Shown here piece after piece: positions 42,497 to 50,172 of a DNA stretch of 64,000 nt. A program made the position numbers and the translations under genes. Numbering within the stretch: position 1 is the first letter of the stretch; each line of letters begins with the position of its first letter. Origin of the DNA: Asanoa ferruginea (GTDB lineage Bacteria; Actinomycetota; Actinomycetes; Mycobacteriales; Micromonosporaceae); the NCBI RefSeq assembly GCF_003387075.1, contig NZ_QUMQ01000001.1:4464001-4528000 (forward strand), read 5' to 3'. The notes beneath the pieces were generated by a model that saw only the letters and a list, made by a program, of their open reading frames with translations, did no database searches and was not told where the DNA came from.

Positions 42497-43239
42497 TGGT
42501 CTCGGCGGCGGAGCAGGTAGGTGTCCATGATCCAGCCTTTGCGGGTGCGGGCTGCGGCGCGTACACCGTCGATGTCGTCTTTGGTGTCGGTGAGTTTGCC
42601 CCTCACCAGGATCTCGTCGGGTGTGCCCAGGTAGGCGCCCCAGTAGATGTCGACGTCGTCGTCGATCTGCTGGTAGGCGTTTCGGGCGTCGAGCATGACG
42701 ACCAGGTCGTCGACGCCGTCCGGGATGCCGTGCGCGGCGAGCCGGCGGCCGGTGGTGATCTGGACGGCCCGGCCGACGCGGTTGAGCCCGATCCGGTGCC
42801 GAGCGGCGAGCGCGCTGACACTGCTGATGCCGGGTATGACGGCGTAGCTGAAGTCGACGCCGTCGATCTCTTCCAGCGAGCCGATCGTGCTGTCGAAGAG
42901 CGCCGGGTCGCCCCAGACCAGGAAGCCGCCGATCTGGTTCTCGCGGAGTTCGTCGCGGATCAGATCGCGGAATGCTTCGCCCCGTTGCCTGCGCCACTGG
43001 TCGACGGCATTGGGGTAGGCGCGAGCGGTGCGGTCGCGCTCCGGGTCGCTGACGGTTACCACGCGCGCTCGCGGCGCGTACTCCCGGAGCATGTGCCTTC
43101 GCAGGTCGGTCAATTCCCGTTTCTCGTCGCCCTTTTCCACCAGGATGGCGAGATCGAGCCGGCCCAATGCCTTGACAGCTTCGATGGTGAGCTGGTCAGG
43201 ATCGCCGGCGCCGATTCCAATGACGAGCAGGTGGCGCAT
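42493..43239 (-). CDS. cobF: Precorrin-6A synthase (deacetylating)
   Basis: 248 residues of the methyltransferase fold: LLVIGIGAGDPDQLTIEAVKAL, GGFLVWGDPALFDSTIGSLEEI, AVIPGISSVSALAARHRIGLNRVG, QITTGRRL. CobF is the aerobic-route enzyme that methylates C1 and releases acetate. It heads a three-gene operon with no riboswitch visible in front of it. Its presence alongside CbiG, the anaerobic-route hydrolase, is notable. Confidence 0.9.
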   Translation of the reverse strand: MRHLLVIGIGAGDPDQLTIEAVKALGRLDLAILVEKGDEKRELTDLRRHMLREYAPRARVVTVSDPERDRTARAYPNAVDQWRRQRGEAFRDLIRDELRENQIGGFLVWGDPALFDSTIGSLEEIDGVDFSYAVIPGISSVSALAARHRIGLNRVGRAVQITTGRRLAAHGIPDGVDDLVVMLDARNAYQQIDDDVDIYWGAYLGTPDEILVRGKLTDTKDDIDGVRAAARTRKGWIMDTYLLRRRDQ

Positions 43240-43280
43240 GGGGCCCAGTGTCTCCCATCGACAGGTCTACGCTCACACGC

Positions 43281-44069
43281 GTGCCGCTCCACCGAACCGC
43301 CGCCGCGGGTCCGGCTCTGGCGGCCTCTGCCGCGATCGGGCCCTATTTCGCATGGGAGGCATGGTCGGCGGGAGCGGGCTGGCACCCCTTCACCGACCTG
43401 CTGACCGCGTCCGTCGCCGCACAGCGGGTCGCCGTCGCCCGATCGACCCTGGTCAGTGCGTTCGGACTGACCGAAGAGGACGTTCCGGTCCGGGTGGTGG
43501 CGTCCGTCTACTTCATGGGCGTGGCCGCCCGATTGCTGTCACCGCCGTTGGGCGCGGCCGTCGCGGGTGGCGCGCTGCCGCTGGCGACCCGGGCCAACCT
43601 GTGGTGGCGCCCGGTGCCGGCCGGCCCGATGCCGGTCGCCTACGGCGTGGTCCCGGCCCTGCCGACCGCCGACCTGTCGCCGGCCGAGGTGGCGTCGGCG
43701 CTGGTGGCGGGGCCGCTGGCGGAGACGGTGACGCCGCTGCTCGAGCTGTTCCGGACGGCGTTCCTGCTCTCCCCGCAGGTGCTGTGGGGCAACGTGGCGT
43801 CGGCGCTGGCCGGTGCCGTCGGCGTGCTGGCCGACACCATGCCGCGGCACGCCGCACGGGCCGGCGAGGTGCTCGACCACGCGCTGACCCTGGCCCCGCT
43901 GGCCGGCGCGGGCACGGTGGTGCGCCCCGACCCGGAGCAGGCGCGGCGGTTCCTGGTGCGGTCCAACTGCTGTCTCTACTACCGGATCCCCGGCGGCGGC
44001 ACCTGCGGCGACTGCGTGCTGACCCCGGAGGCCGACCGGCAGCGACACTGGTCGAGCCTGCTCCAGTAG
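43281..44069 (+). CDS. FhuF-like [2Fe-2S] ferric-siderophore reductase
   Basis: About 262 residues ending in SNCCLYYRIPGGGTCGDC, the CC-x10-CxxC ligand set of FhuF-type reductases that release iron from ferric siderophores in the cytoplasm. The rest is the Ala-rich helical body common to actinobacterial members (SVYFMGVAARLLSPPLGAAV, ANLWWRPV). It is far from the des operon but is the only visible candidate for ferrioxamine reduction. GTG at 43281 or at 43248 could start it. It is divergent from cobF. Confidence 0.82.
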   Translation: MPLHRTAAAGPALAASAAIGPYFAWEAWSAGAGWHPFTDLLTASVAAQRVAVARSTLVSAFGLTEEDVPVRVVASVYFMGVAARLLSPPLGAAVAGGALPLATRANLWWRPVPAGPMPVAYGVVPALPTADLSPAEVASALVAGPLAETVTPLLELFRTAFLLSPQVLWGNVASALAGAVGVLADTMPRHAARAGEVLDHALTLAPLAGAGTVVRPDPEQARRFLVRSNCCLYYRIPGGGTCGDCVLTPEADRQRHWSSLLQ

Positions 44070-44076
44070 GCCGCCG

Positions 44077-44565
44077 TCACCGGCGCTCGTCGGGCTCGGG
44101 ATAGGGCAGGTGCGCGTAGCCGGCGGCGCCCGCGACCCGCTCGGCGATCGTGGTCAGCTGGTCGATCTCGCCGGGACCGAGCTGGTCGAACAGGACCCGG
44201 CGCACGGTGTCCACCTGCCCCGGCGCCGCGGTCACGGTGATCTCGTAGCCCTTGTCGGTCAGCCGCACCATCGTGCCCCGCGCGTCGGAGACGCAGTCCT
44301 CGCGGGTGATCAACCCGCGTTCCTCCATCCGGCGGAGCTGGTGTGAGATCCGGCTGCGGTCCCAGCCCAGCCAGCTCGCGAGGTCGCGAACCCGCAGCGT
44401 GCGCCCGTCGGCCTCGGACAGCGGCACCAGCACCTCGTAGTCGGGGCGGGAGATGCCCGCCTCGGCGAGCTGCCGGCCGAGCGCGACATCGACCGCGCGC
44501 TGCATGCGCAGGTAACCGCGCCACATCCGCCGTTCCTGCGGGTCGAGCCAGCGCGGTTCGGTCAT
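44077..44565 (-). CDS. MarR-family transcriptional regulator
   Basis: 162 residues with winged helix LRVRDLASWLGWDRSRISHQLRRMEERGLITRE and wing DARGTMVRLTDKG. Divergent from an azoreductase-like flavoprotein, with two similar palindromes between them. Such pairs typically respond to quinone or electrophile stress. ATG at 44565 (MTEPRWLD) is preferred to the longer start at 44604, which lies inside an operator. Confidence 0.88.
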   Translation of the reverse strand: MTEPRWLDPQERRMWRGYLRMQRAVDVALGRQLAEAGISRPDYEVLVPLSEADGRTLRVRDLASWLGWDRSRISHQLRRMEERGLITREDCVSDARGTMVRLTDKGYEITVTAAPGQVDTVRRVLFDQLGPGEIDQLTTIAERVAGAAGYAHLPYPEPDERR

Positions 44566-44586
44566 GTGGCCGATCTTACCCGGGGT

Positions 44587-44635
44587 TTGTTGACGCATCA
44601 GCATCCTCGACCTACGGTTGCTGACACATCAGCAA
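44587..44635. promoter_or_regulatory. Two MarR operators between regulator and azoreductase
   Basis: TTGCTGACACATCAGCAA (44618-44635) is a perfect palindrome with 7-bp arms. TTGTTGACGCATCAGCAT (44587-44604) is a second copy with two mismatched arm positions. Their centres are 31 bp apart, about three helical turns, so two dimers could lie on one face. Confidence 0.8.
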
Positions 44636-44659
44636 AACCTTGCTCAGGGAGTTTTGATC

Positions 44660-45295
44660 ATGTCGTTGTTCCGGCTCGACGCGAGCATCCGCGTCGAGGG
44701 TTCGCACAGCCGCGAGATCGCTGACATCGTCGAGCGGGAGTGGCGGGCCGCACACCCCGACGACCCGATCGTGCGGCGCCACGTCGGCACGGACGCGCTG
44801 CCGTCGACGGTCTGGGGGGAGGCGGCTTCGGCCCGGTTTCTCCCTGTTGGCACGTTGAGCGATCCCCAGCGCTCCGCCGCGGCGCTTGCCGCGCGGCTGA
44901 CCGACGAGCTGGTCGAGGCCGACGCGTTGCTGTTCGCGGTGCCGCTCTACAACTACGGCGTCTCGCAGCACTTCAAGACGTGGGTCGACACGGTGCTCGC
45001 CGACCCGCGGATGGCGTCGGGCGCGCCGCCGCTCCTCGCCGGCAAGCCGGCGGTGTTGGTCACGGTGCGCGGCGGCGGCTACGGGCCGGGTACGCCACGG
45101 GCGGGCTGGGACCACGCGACACCGTGGATGCGCCGGATCCTGGCCGACGTGTGGCAGCTCGACCTCGAGGTCGTCGAGAGCGAGCTGACGTTGGTCGGCG
45201 TCGACCCGAACCTCGAGCGGTTCAGGGATCTGGCCGCGGAGCTGCGTGGCCGGGCCGAGGAACTCGCCCGGGAGCACGGCCGGGCCCTGCTGTAG
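44660..45295 (+). CDS. FMN-dependent NADH-azoreductase (AcpD/AzoR-like)
   Basis: A 211-residue flavodoxin-like quinone reductase. LDASIRVEGSHSREIAD binds the FMN phosphate, LLFAVPLYNYGVSQHFKTWVDTV is the classic azoreductase loop with the MYNF-type motif replaced by LYNY, and VLVTVRGGGYG is the third FMN loop. It reduces quinones and azo compounds by two electrons, protecting against thiol stress. AGGGAG eight bases upstream fixes the ATG. The adjacent MarR protein probably controls it. Confidence 0.88.
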   Translation: MSLFRLDASIRVEGSHSREIADIVEREWRAAHPDDPIVRRHVGTDALPSTVWGEAASARFLPVGTLSDPQRSAAALAARLTDELVEADALLFAVPLYNYGVSQHFKTWVDTVLADPRMASGAPPLLAGKPAVLVTVRGGGYGPGTPRAGWDHATPWMRRILADVWQLDLEVVESELTLVGVDPNLERFRDLAAELRGRAEELAREHGRALL

Positions 45296-45300
45296 GTCGT

Positions 45301-45546
45301 CGGCGGTGGCCGGGCCGGGCCGCTTGCCCGGCCGGGCGATGCGCTGAGCCGTTGGCGCTTCTGCGGCCCGTGGCGGTGGTGAGAGCGGCCAGTGGGCCGC
45401 CGGCGGTGGTCGGGCTGGGCCGCTTGCCCGGCCGGGCGATGCGCTGAGCCGTTGGCGCTTCAGCGGCCCGTGGCGGTGGTGAGAGCGGCCAGTGGGCCGC
45501 CGGCGGTGGTCGGAGCTTGCCGCTGCCGGGCCTTGCGGTGGCCGCT
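45301..45546 (-). repeat. 100-bp repeats copying the 3' end of the decayed monooxygenase gene
   Basis: Units starting near 45301 and 45401 are nearly identical over 100 bp. A third, diverged copy continues to the pseudogene's own stop. On the minus strand each unit re-encodes the terminal PLAALTTATGR with its following TGA (one copy reads CAGA instead) plus ~60 bp of flank ending CGGCCGGGCAAGCGG. No gene is present in this stretch. Confidence 0.82.
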
Positions 45547-46445
45547 TCAGCGGGCGGTGGCCGTGGTGAGGGCGGCCAGGACGCTGTCGGCGGTGGCCGG
45601 GCCCGGGGTGCCGCCAGGCGACGTGGCCGTCCGCGCGGACCAGGACGGCGCCGGCCGGGGTGGTGCCGTAGGCGGTGGGCCAGTCGGGATCGGTCATGAC
45701 GTGGGTCTTCAGCGGAACGCCGAGCCCGGGTGCCGCCGGTTCGGCCGCTCGTCGCCAGTCGGCGCCGGTTGGGGTGGTCAACAGGGCGTGCTCGGTGCCG
45801 AAGAGGTCGAGCGTGGAGCGCCCGTCCGCGAGCCACAGCTGCGGAGCGCGACACCCGGGCGCCGTGACCGGCTTGTAGTCGGCGCCGGGCGGGTCCGCGG
45901 CGGCGGCGCCGTCGGGCGTGATCACGGCGGATCGGTATTGGTAGCCCACGTCGATCTGGGCCAGGCTGCGCCCGGCGAACGGCGCTCCGCTGCCGCTGAA
46001 GATCCGGGTCCAGGCCTCGCCGGTCTCGTCGGCGTTGCGGGTGCCGACCGGCTCGCGCTCGGCGCGCTAGCTGTCGAGCAGTCGTGGCCCGCCCTGGCCG
46101 TGGAAGACGGCCGCCAGCTTCCAGGCCAGGTCGTGCGCGTCGTGGATGGCGGCGCTCAGGCCGGTCGCACCGGCCGGCGGGAAGCGGTGCGCGGCGTCGC
46201 CGACCAGGAAGACGGGCCCGTCGGCGTAGCGCTCGGCGGTCAGCGCCTCGGCGGTCCACCGGCTGCTGGCCAGCACCTCGACGGGCACGCCGAGCAGCGC
46301 GGCGACGTCCAGCGGCTCGGTGCCGCTGTCGGTTTCAGGCAGGCTGATCATCCAGCGCTAGTCGGGTTGGCTCCAGACCAACGCGGCGCCCGCCTCGGCC
46401 AGGAAGCAGATCCCGCGCGGCCGCGGGGCGGTCCAGGGTCCGTCA
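45547..46445 (-). pseudogene. Decayed FAD-dependent aromatic monooxygenase (C-terminal half)
   Basis: The surviving part matches class A flavin hydroxylases: RGICFLAEAGAALVWSQPD, RWMISLPE, then the GD motif FLVGDAAHRFPPAGATGLSAAIHDAHDLAWKLAAV, and a thioredoxin-like end (LLTTPTGADWRRAAE, VLVRADGHVAWR). The N-terminal FAD-binding half is missing and replaced by a repeat array. Two in-frame TAG codons (46358-46360 and 46067-46069) both stand where homologues have Tyr, and a one-base frameshift near 45610 separates the last 18 residues from the stop. I judge it non-functional. Confidence 0.85.
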
Positions 46446-46964
46446 GGCCCGTGGGATGTCCGAGGCTCGGCCGCGGAGCGGATTTGACGGGTGGCCCCCG
46501 GCCCGGCCCGCGCTTTCCGCGGACGGGGTCCGTCAGGTCCGTGGGATGTCCGGGGCTCGGCCGCGGAGCGGATTTGACGGGTGCCCCCGGCCCGCGCTTT
46601 CTACGGACGGGGTCCGTCAGGGTCCGTGGGGCGTCCGGGGCTCGGCCGCGGAGCGGATTTGACGGGTGGCCCCCGGCCCGGCCCGCGCTTTCCGCGGACG
46701 GGGTCCGTCAGGTCCGTGGGGTGTCCGGGGCTCGGCCGCGGAGCGGATTTGACGGGTGCCCCCGGCCCGCGCTTCCTGCGGACGGGGTCCGTCAGGGTCC
46801 GTGGGGTATCCGGGGCTCGGCCGCGGAGCGGATTTGACGGGTGGCCCCCGGCCCGGCCCGCGCTTCCCGCGGACGGGGTCCGTCAGGGTCCGTGGGGCAT
46901 CCGGGGCTCGGCCCCGGAGCAGATATGACGGGTGCCCCCGGCCCGCGCTCTCCGCGGACAGGGG
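46436..46964. repeat. Six-unit tandem array of alternating 90/84-bp repeats
   Basis: CGTCAGG recurs at 46441, 46531, 46615, 46706, 46790 and 46881, spacings 90, 84, 91, 84 and 91. Long units contain GGTGGCCCCCGGCCCGGCCCGC and short ones GGTGCCCCCGGCCCGC, so the true period is a ~175-bp dimer repeated three times. Shared core: CGGCCGCGGAGCGGATTTGA. Plus-strand frames through it are open only because the repeat lacks stops in some phases; I see no gene. It ends 14 bp from the 3' end of tRNA-Val. Confidence 0.92.
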
Positions 46965-46977
46965 GCACCAAAACCCG

Positions 46978-47049
46978 TGGGCGATACTGGGATCGAACCA
47001 GTGACCTCTTCGGTGTGAACGAAGCGCTCTCCCGCTGAGCTAATCGCCC
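46978..47049 (-). tRNA. tRNA-Val (CAC)
   Basis: The minus strand folds into a cloverleaf: acceptor GGGCGAT/ATCGCCC, D arm with AGCTCAGCGGGAGAGC, anticodon stem CTTCG/CGAAG with loop TTCACAC (anticodon CAC), and T arm with GGTTCGATCC. CCA is not encoded. It reads toward the repeat array. Confidence 0.95.
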
Positions 47050-47108
47050 TCAGCGCGCACGACAATACCTGATCCAGGCATCGCCGTGCACATCCGCCCC
47101 GCCGGACG

Positions 47109-47657
47109 TCACCAGCCGAAGAAGTCTCGGGTTTCAGTGATCAAGTCGATGTCGAGGCTGACCTTGACTGACGCCCAGACGACGAAGGCCACGAAAACGA
47201 GGCCCACGACACCAATTACTGAGCGTAACGGCCATGGTTGGCGGGCGATCCAGTGTGTCCAGGCTCGGACGTTGCGGCGGGTGAAGTTGAGGAGCTTTTT
47301 GGCCCACGTGAACTCCACTGCCCAAATGGCCAGGCCACCGATCACGATGAACCAGCCTGGGCCGGGAAGCGGTATGAGCAGAATACCCAGAGCGACCACC
47401 GCCAGGCCGGCAATCGCGACCGAGATACGCAGGATCATCCGACCGGTCGGATTCGCCCTGATTCGGTCGAGAGTCTCGCCTACGCGACCGCGATGTGCTT
47501 GGGCGGGCACCGAAACGCCCATCTGGGCCTCGGGTTCCGAATCCTCCGCCGGACTAATCCGATCGGGCGTCACCCCGTGTCCCAGCTCCTGGTCCTCCTC
47601 GGTTGTCGCCGTTCGCTCTGGGCCGCTGCCCTTTTGCTCCATTGAGGATGGTTTCAT
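47109..47657 (-). CDS. TIGR02611-family membrane protein (PGPGW)
   Basis: 182 residues: a polar, disordered N-terminus, then three predicted membrane helices. Between the first and second lies the family signature IPLPGPGWFIVIGGLAIWAVEF. Function is unknown in this actinobacterial family. ATG at 47657 is preferred; GTG codons further upstream and ATG at 47642 are alternatives. It is divergent from ssgB, and the 279-bp gap is comparatively AT-rich. Confidence 0.85.
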   Translation of the reverse strand: MKPSSMEQKGSGPERTATTEEDQELGHGVTPDRISPAEDSEPEAQMGVSVPAQAHRGRVGETLDRIRANPTGRMILRISVAIAGLAVVALGILLIPLPGPGWFIVIGGLAIWAVEFTWAKKLLNFTRRNVRAWTHWIARQPWPLRSVIGVVGLVFVAFVVWASVKVSLDIDLITETRDFFGW

Positions 47658-47936
47658 CGCCCAATCCACTCCGGCTCCGCCTCGGCCCGTCACTCAACGG
47701 GACTGCTCGACGTTACCGAACTAAGTCGACGTCTGAGCTACCCGACGCCGGACGGTGCGCAGTACCACAGCAAGTCGGGCATTATACGCATTTTGCTGGG
47801 CTTGTAGCGCAATAACGCGCCGTCTTCCCACTACTGGGTGAGATCAGCGATTGACGGAGCGTAAGTAGAAGTATCACCTGAGTATGGGAAACGCGGGGCA
47901 AGCGCGTCCCGCAGCGGTGCCGGGGGGAGAACGTAC
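47658..47936. other. Intergenic promoter region between TIGR02611 gene and ssgB
   Basis: This 279-bp gap holds AT-rich stretches (GGCATTATACGCATTTTG) unusual for this window, fitting promoters in both directions. I see no small ORF with conserved features and no clear operator palindrome. Confidence 0.4.
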
Positions 47937-48368
47937 ATGAGTGTCATCCGACCGACGACCGTTGAGGTCGAAACGTCACTGCGGCTCGTCGCACCAGACG
48001 CCACCGCACTGCCGGTGCGCGCCAGCCTGCGCTACGACCCAGCTGACCCGTACGCGGTCCACGTCCTGTTTCACGCCGATTCGGCCGGCGGCGAGGCGGT
48101 GAGTTGGTCGTTCGCCCGTGAGCTCCTCGTCACAGGCCTCGACGAGCCCGCCGGCATCGGCGACGTCCGGGTCTGGCCGTGGGCCACACCGCGGGGCGAT
48201 TTCGTCGCGCTGGCCCTGTCGTCACCGGACGGGAACGCCCTGTTCGAGGTACCGCGCAGCGTGCTGGTGCGGTTCCTGCGGCGGACGTACGTCGTCGTGC
48301 CCCGTGGCCGGGAAACCGACCACCTCGACGTCGACGCGGCGGTAAACCGGCTGCTGGCCGGTCGCTAG
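47937..48368 (+). CDS. ssgB: SsgA/SsgB-family sporulation and cell-division protein
   Basis: 143 residues: MSVIRPTTVEVETSLRLVAPDATALPVRASLRYDPADPYAVHVLFHADS, VSWSFARELLVTGLDEPAGIGDVRVWPW and ALFEVPRSVLVRFLRRTYVVVPRG are the SALP family motifs. SsgB recruits FtsZ to septum sites in sporulating actinomycetes. Length and the strong VTGL/GDVRVWPW region suggest SsgB rather than SsgA. A GGGGGGAG ribosome binding site lies 7 bp before the ATG, and a textbook terminator follows. Confidence 0.88.
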   Translation: MSVIRPTTVEVETSLRLVAPDATALPVRASLRYDPADPYAVHVLFHADSAGGEAVSWSFARELLVTGLDEPAGIGDVRVWPWATPRGDFVALALSSPDGNALFEVPRSVLVRFLRRTYVVVPRGRETDHLDVDAAVNRLLAGR

Positions 48369-48379
48369 AACCAGAAGAC

Positions 48380-48421
48380 GGCGCCGCGCGGATCTGCCGA
48401 CTCCGCGCGGCGCCCTCTTTT
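48380..48421 (+). terminator. Rho-independent terminator after ssgB
   Basis: A perfect 13-bp stem GGCGCCGCGCGGA / TCCGCGCGGCGCC with a 9-nt loop, followed by CTCTTTT. Confidence 0.93.
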
Positions 48422-48456
48422 ATGCTTATTTGGTACGCCGTCAGCCAGCGACTCCC

Positions 48457-48870
48457 TCAGCCAGCGATCGCCTCAGCCAGCCGAGCCAGCCGCGGCACCA
48501 CGCTCTCGCGCCACCCGGGCCCCATCTTCTCGAACGCCTCCCGGTCGCGCGGGTTGTCGAAGTCGAATCCGCTGTGTTCCAGCAGCAACCGGGTGCCCGT
48601 GCCTTCGGGGACGAGCCGCCAGGTCAGCGTCCACGAGTCGTTGAACGTGTAGACGAACTTCTCTTCCGGGATCACCTCGACGACTTCGCACGGTATCGCT
48701 CCATAGACCGGCATCTCGAGATGGAACCGATGCCCGACGACGGCGGCGATATCGCCCGGCACCCACCAACGCGCATGCAGTTCGGGATCGGTGAGGGTCC
48801 GCCAGACCCGGCTCGGCGGCGCGGCGACGAATTGGTCGACAGTGATGGTGTCGGTGCTCGGTGCGGTCAT
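48457..48870 (-). CDS. SRPBCC (AHSA1-like) domain protein
   Basis: 137 residues of the START/Bet v1 fold. VDQFVAAPPSRVWRTLTDPELHARWWVPG is the AHSA1 opening, with FVYTFNDSWTLTWRLVPEGTGTRLLLEHSGFD in the middle. Its ATG overlaps the stop of the ArsR gene (ATGA). ArsR-SRPBCC pairs are common in actinobacteria, the function usually unknown; a ligand-binding or chaperone-like role is possible. Confidence 0.88.
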   Translation of the reverse strand: MTAPSTDTITVDQFVAAPPSRVWRTLTDPELHARWWVPGDIAAVVGHRFHLEMPVYGAIPCEVVEVIPEEKFVYTFNDSWTLTWRLVPEGTGTRLLLEHSGFDFDNPRDREAFEKMGPGWRESVVPRLARLAEAIAG

Positions 48871-49175
48871 GTCTCCTCCTCGGCGACATCGGCGAACGAG
48901 CGCAGGCGCTCGCGCCAGAAGCGTTCGAACGGATGGAGCCAGTCACCCACCTGGGCGAGCGGCTCCGGATTCAGGTGGTAGTGCCGTTGCCGGCCCTGCG
49001 GCACGTCGCGCACCAGGGCGACCCGGCGTAGGACTTGTAGGTGCTCGGCGATCGCCGGCCGGCTCAGCTCGAACTGGGCGGCCAGATCGCCGGCCGTACG
49101 CGGCCCGTCGGCCAGCAACCGCAACAGCCGGCGGCGGATCGGATTGGCCAGGGCCAGGAACACATCTTCGGCCAC
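48867..49175 (-). CDS. ArsR-family winged-helix regulator
   Basis: About 102 residues: VFLALANPIRRRLLRLLADGPRTAGDLAAQFELSRPAIAEHLQVLRRVALVRDVPQGRQRHYHL is the ArsR winged helix with the RPAIAEHL recognition helix. No Cys/His metal site is visible, so it probably senses something other than metals. It is translationally coupled to the SRPBCC gene. GTG at 49175 is the likeliest start. Confidence 0.85.
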   Translation of the reverse strand: MAEDVFLALANPIRRRLLRLLADGPRTAGDLAAQFELSRPAIAEHLQVLRRVALVRDVPQGRQRHYHLNPEPLAQVGDWLHPFERFWRERLRSFADVAEEET

Positions 49176-49207
49176 GCCCAGAAAATACGTCGGAGACTCC
49201 CGACATG

Positions 49208-50128
49208 TCAATGATTTCCGACGCTTCTGCGGTGGATCTGTCGTTTCACCTGCTCCGTGCGATAGCTGACGACCGGATGGCTGGGCGCCCGGTTCCGCGG
49301 CGGCGCCAGCCACCCCCAGAGCTGCCGGCACCCCAGCAGGATGGCGCTGCGCCGGATCGACCGGAGGTGGTCGGCAGATAGCGGCCGGACCCGCTGATAG
49401 CCGACCAGGAGGGCGGCGAGCTCGGCGTCATGATGCAGGGCGAAATGACCGAGATCGAAGAACGGCTCGGCACCGCGGATCTCGCCGAAGTCGATCAGCC
49501 CGCTGTAGCGGCCGCCGTCGTGGAAGACCTGTGTCAGATCGAAGTCGCCATGGTTGAGTACGGCCGGGCCGGCGCGCTCCTCCGGCAGCAGGTCTTCGAT
49601 CACGGCGAGTTCGGCCGGGTCGAACAGCTCGGCCAGCCGTCCGGGCCACGGGCTCGGTAGGGACGAGACGTGATCCCGGTAGGCGCCTTCCAGGGGCCAT
49701 CCATGGCCCCGGCGGCGAACGAACCCCCATCCGCGTACGGGAAGCTGGTTGATCACGGCCAGGTCCGCACCCGCGGCTTCGACGACCGCCGCGGACGGGT
49801 GTTCTGTCGCGGCGCCCGCCACGGCGGTCGTCACCATCGTGGACCGACCGATGCCGTCGTCGAACGGGTCCACGTGGATCACTTCGGCGACCTTGACACC
49901 GCGTCGCCGAAGCTCGTGATGCACGAGGGCGTCGGTTTCCAGGTTGTCGTCGGGCTCTTCGGCGATCCGCAGGTAGAACACCTCGTCGCCGCGGAACACC
50001 CGGTAGACCTGCGTCGACACGCCTTCCGCGGTGCGCTCGAAGCTCACCGCCGGCCCGAAGACCCGGCTGAGCAACGCTTCCAGCGCGCCGCGGGCGATGT
50101 CGGGTTTGCGGGCCACGCAGCCGATCAT
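49208..50128 (-). CDS. Aminoglycoside-phosphotransferase-like kinase
   Basis: A 306-residue APH/choline-kinase fold. The nucleotide region is VSTQVYRVFRGDEVFYLRIAEEP, the catalytic loop LNHGDFDLTQVF and the metal loop LIDFGEIRGAEPFFDLGHF. In typical members the catalytic loop reads HGDxxxxN; the Asn is Gln here, so activity is uncertain. The substrate (antibiotic, sugar or other small molecule) cannot be predicted. ATG at 50128. A SnoaL-like gene precedes it by 44 bp on the same strand. Confidence 0.82.
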   Translation of the reverse strand: MIGCVARKPDIARGALEALLSRVFGPAVSFERTAEGVSTQVYRVFRGDEVFYLRIAEEPDDNLETDALVHHELRRRGVKVAEVIHVDPFDDGIGRSTMVTTAVAGAATEHPSAAVVEAAGADLAVINQLPVRGWGFVRRRGHGWPLEGAYRDHVSSLPSPWPGRLAELFDPAELAVIEDLLPEERAGPAVLNHGDFDLTQVFHDGGRYSGLIDFGEIRGAEPFFDLGHFALHHDAELAALLVGYQRVRPLSADHLRSIRRSAILLGCRQLWGWLAPPRNRAPSHPVVSYRTEQVKRQIHRRSVGNH

Positions 50129-50172
50129 GCCGCAGCCGGACCGCCCGAGCAGATTGCCTCCGGCGGTCGTGG

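Noticed and set aside
46067-46360. Functional amber-decoded monooxygenase
   Set aside because: The N-terminal FAD-binding half is absent and a frameshift lies near the end, so decoding the ambers would not restore a protein.
45392-46837. Plus-strand ORF of ~480 codons across pseudogene and repeats
   Set aside because: Open only because the repeats lack stops in that phase; no protein-like composition.
46436-46964. CRISPR array
   Set aside because: Contiguous 84-91-bp units without spacers and no cas genes nearby.
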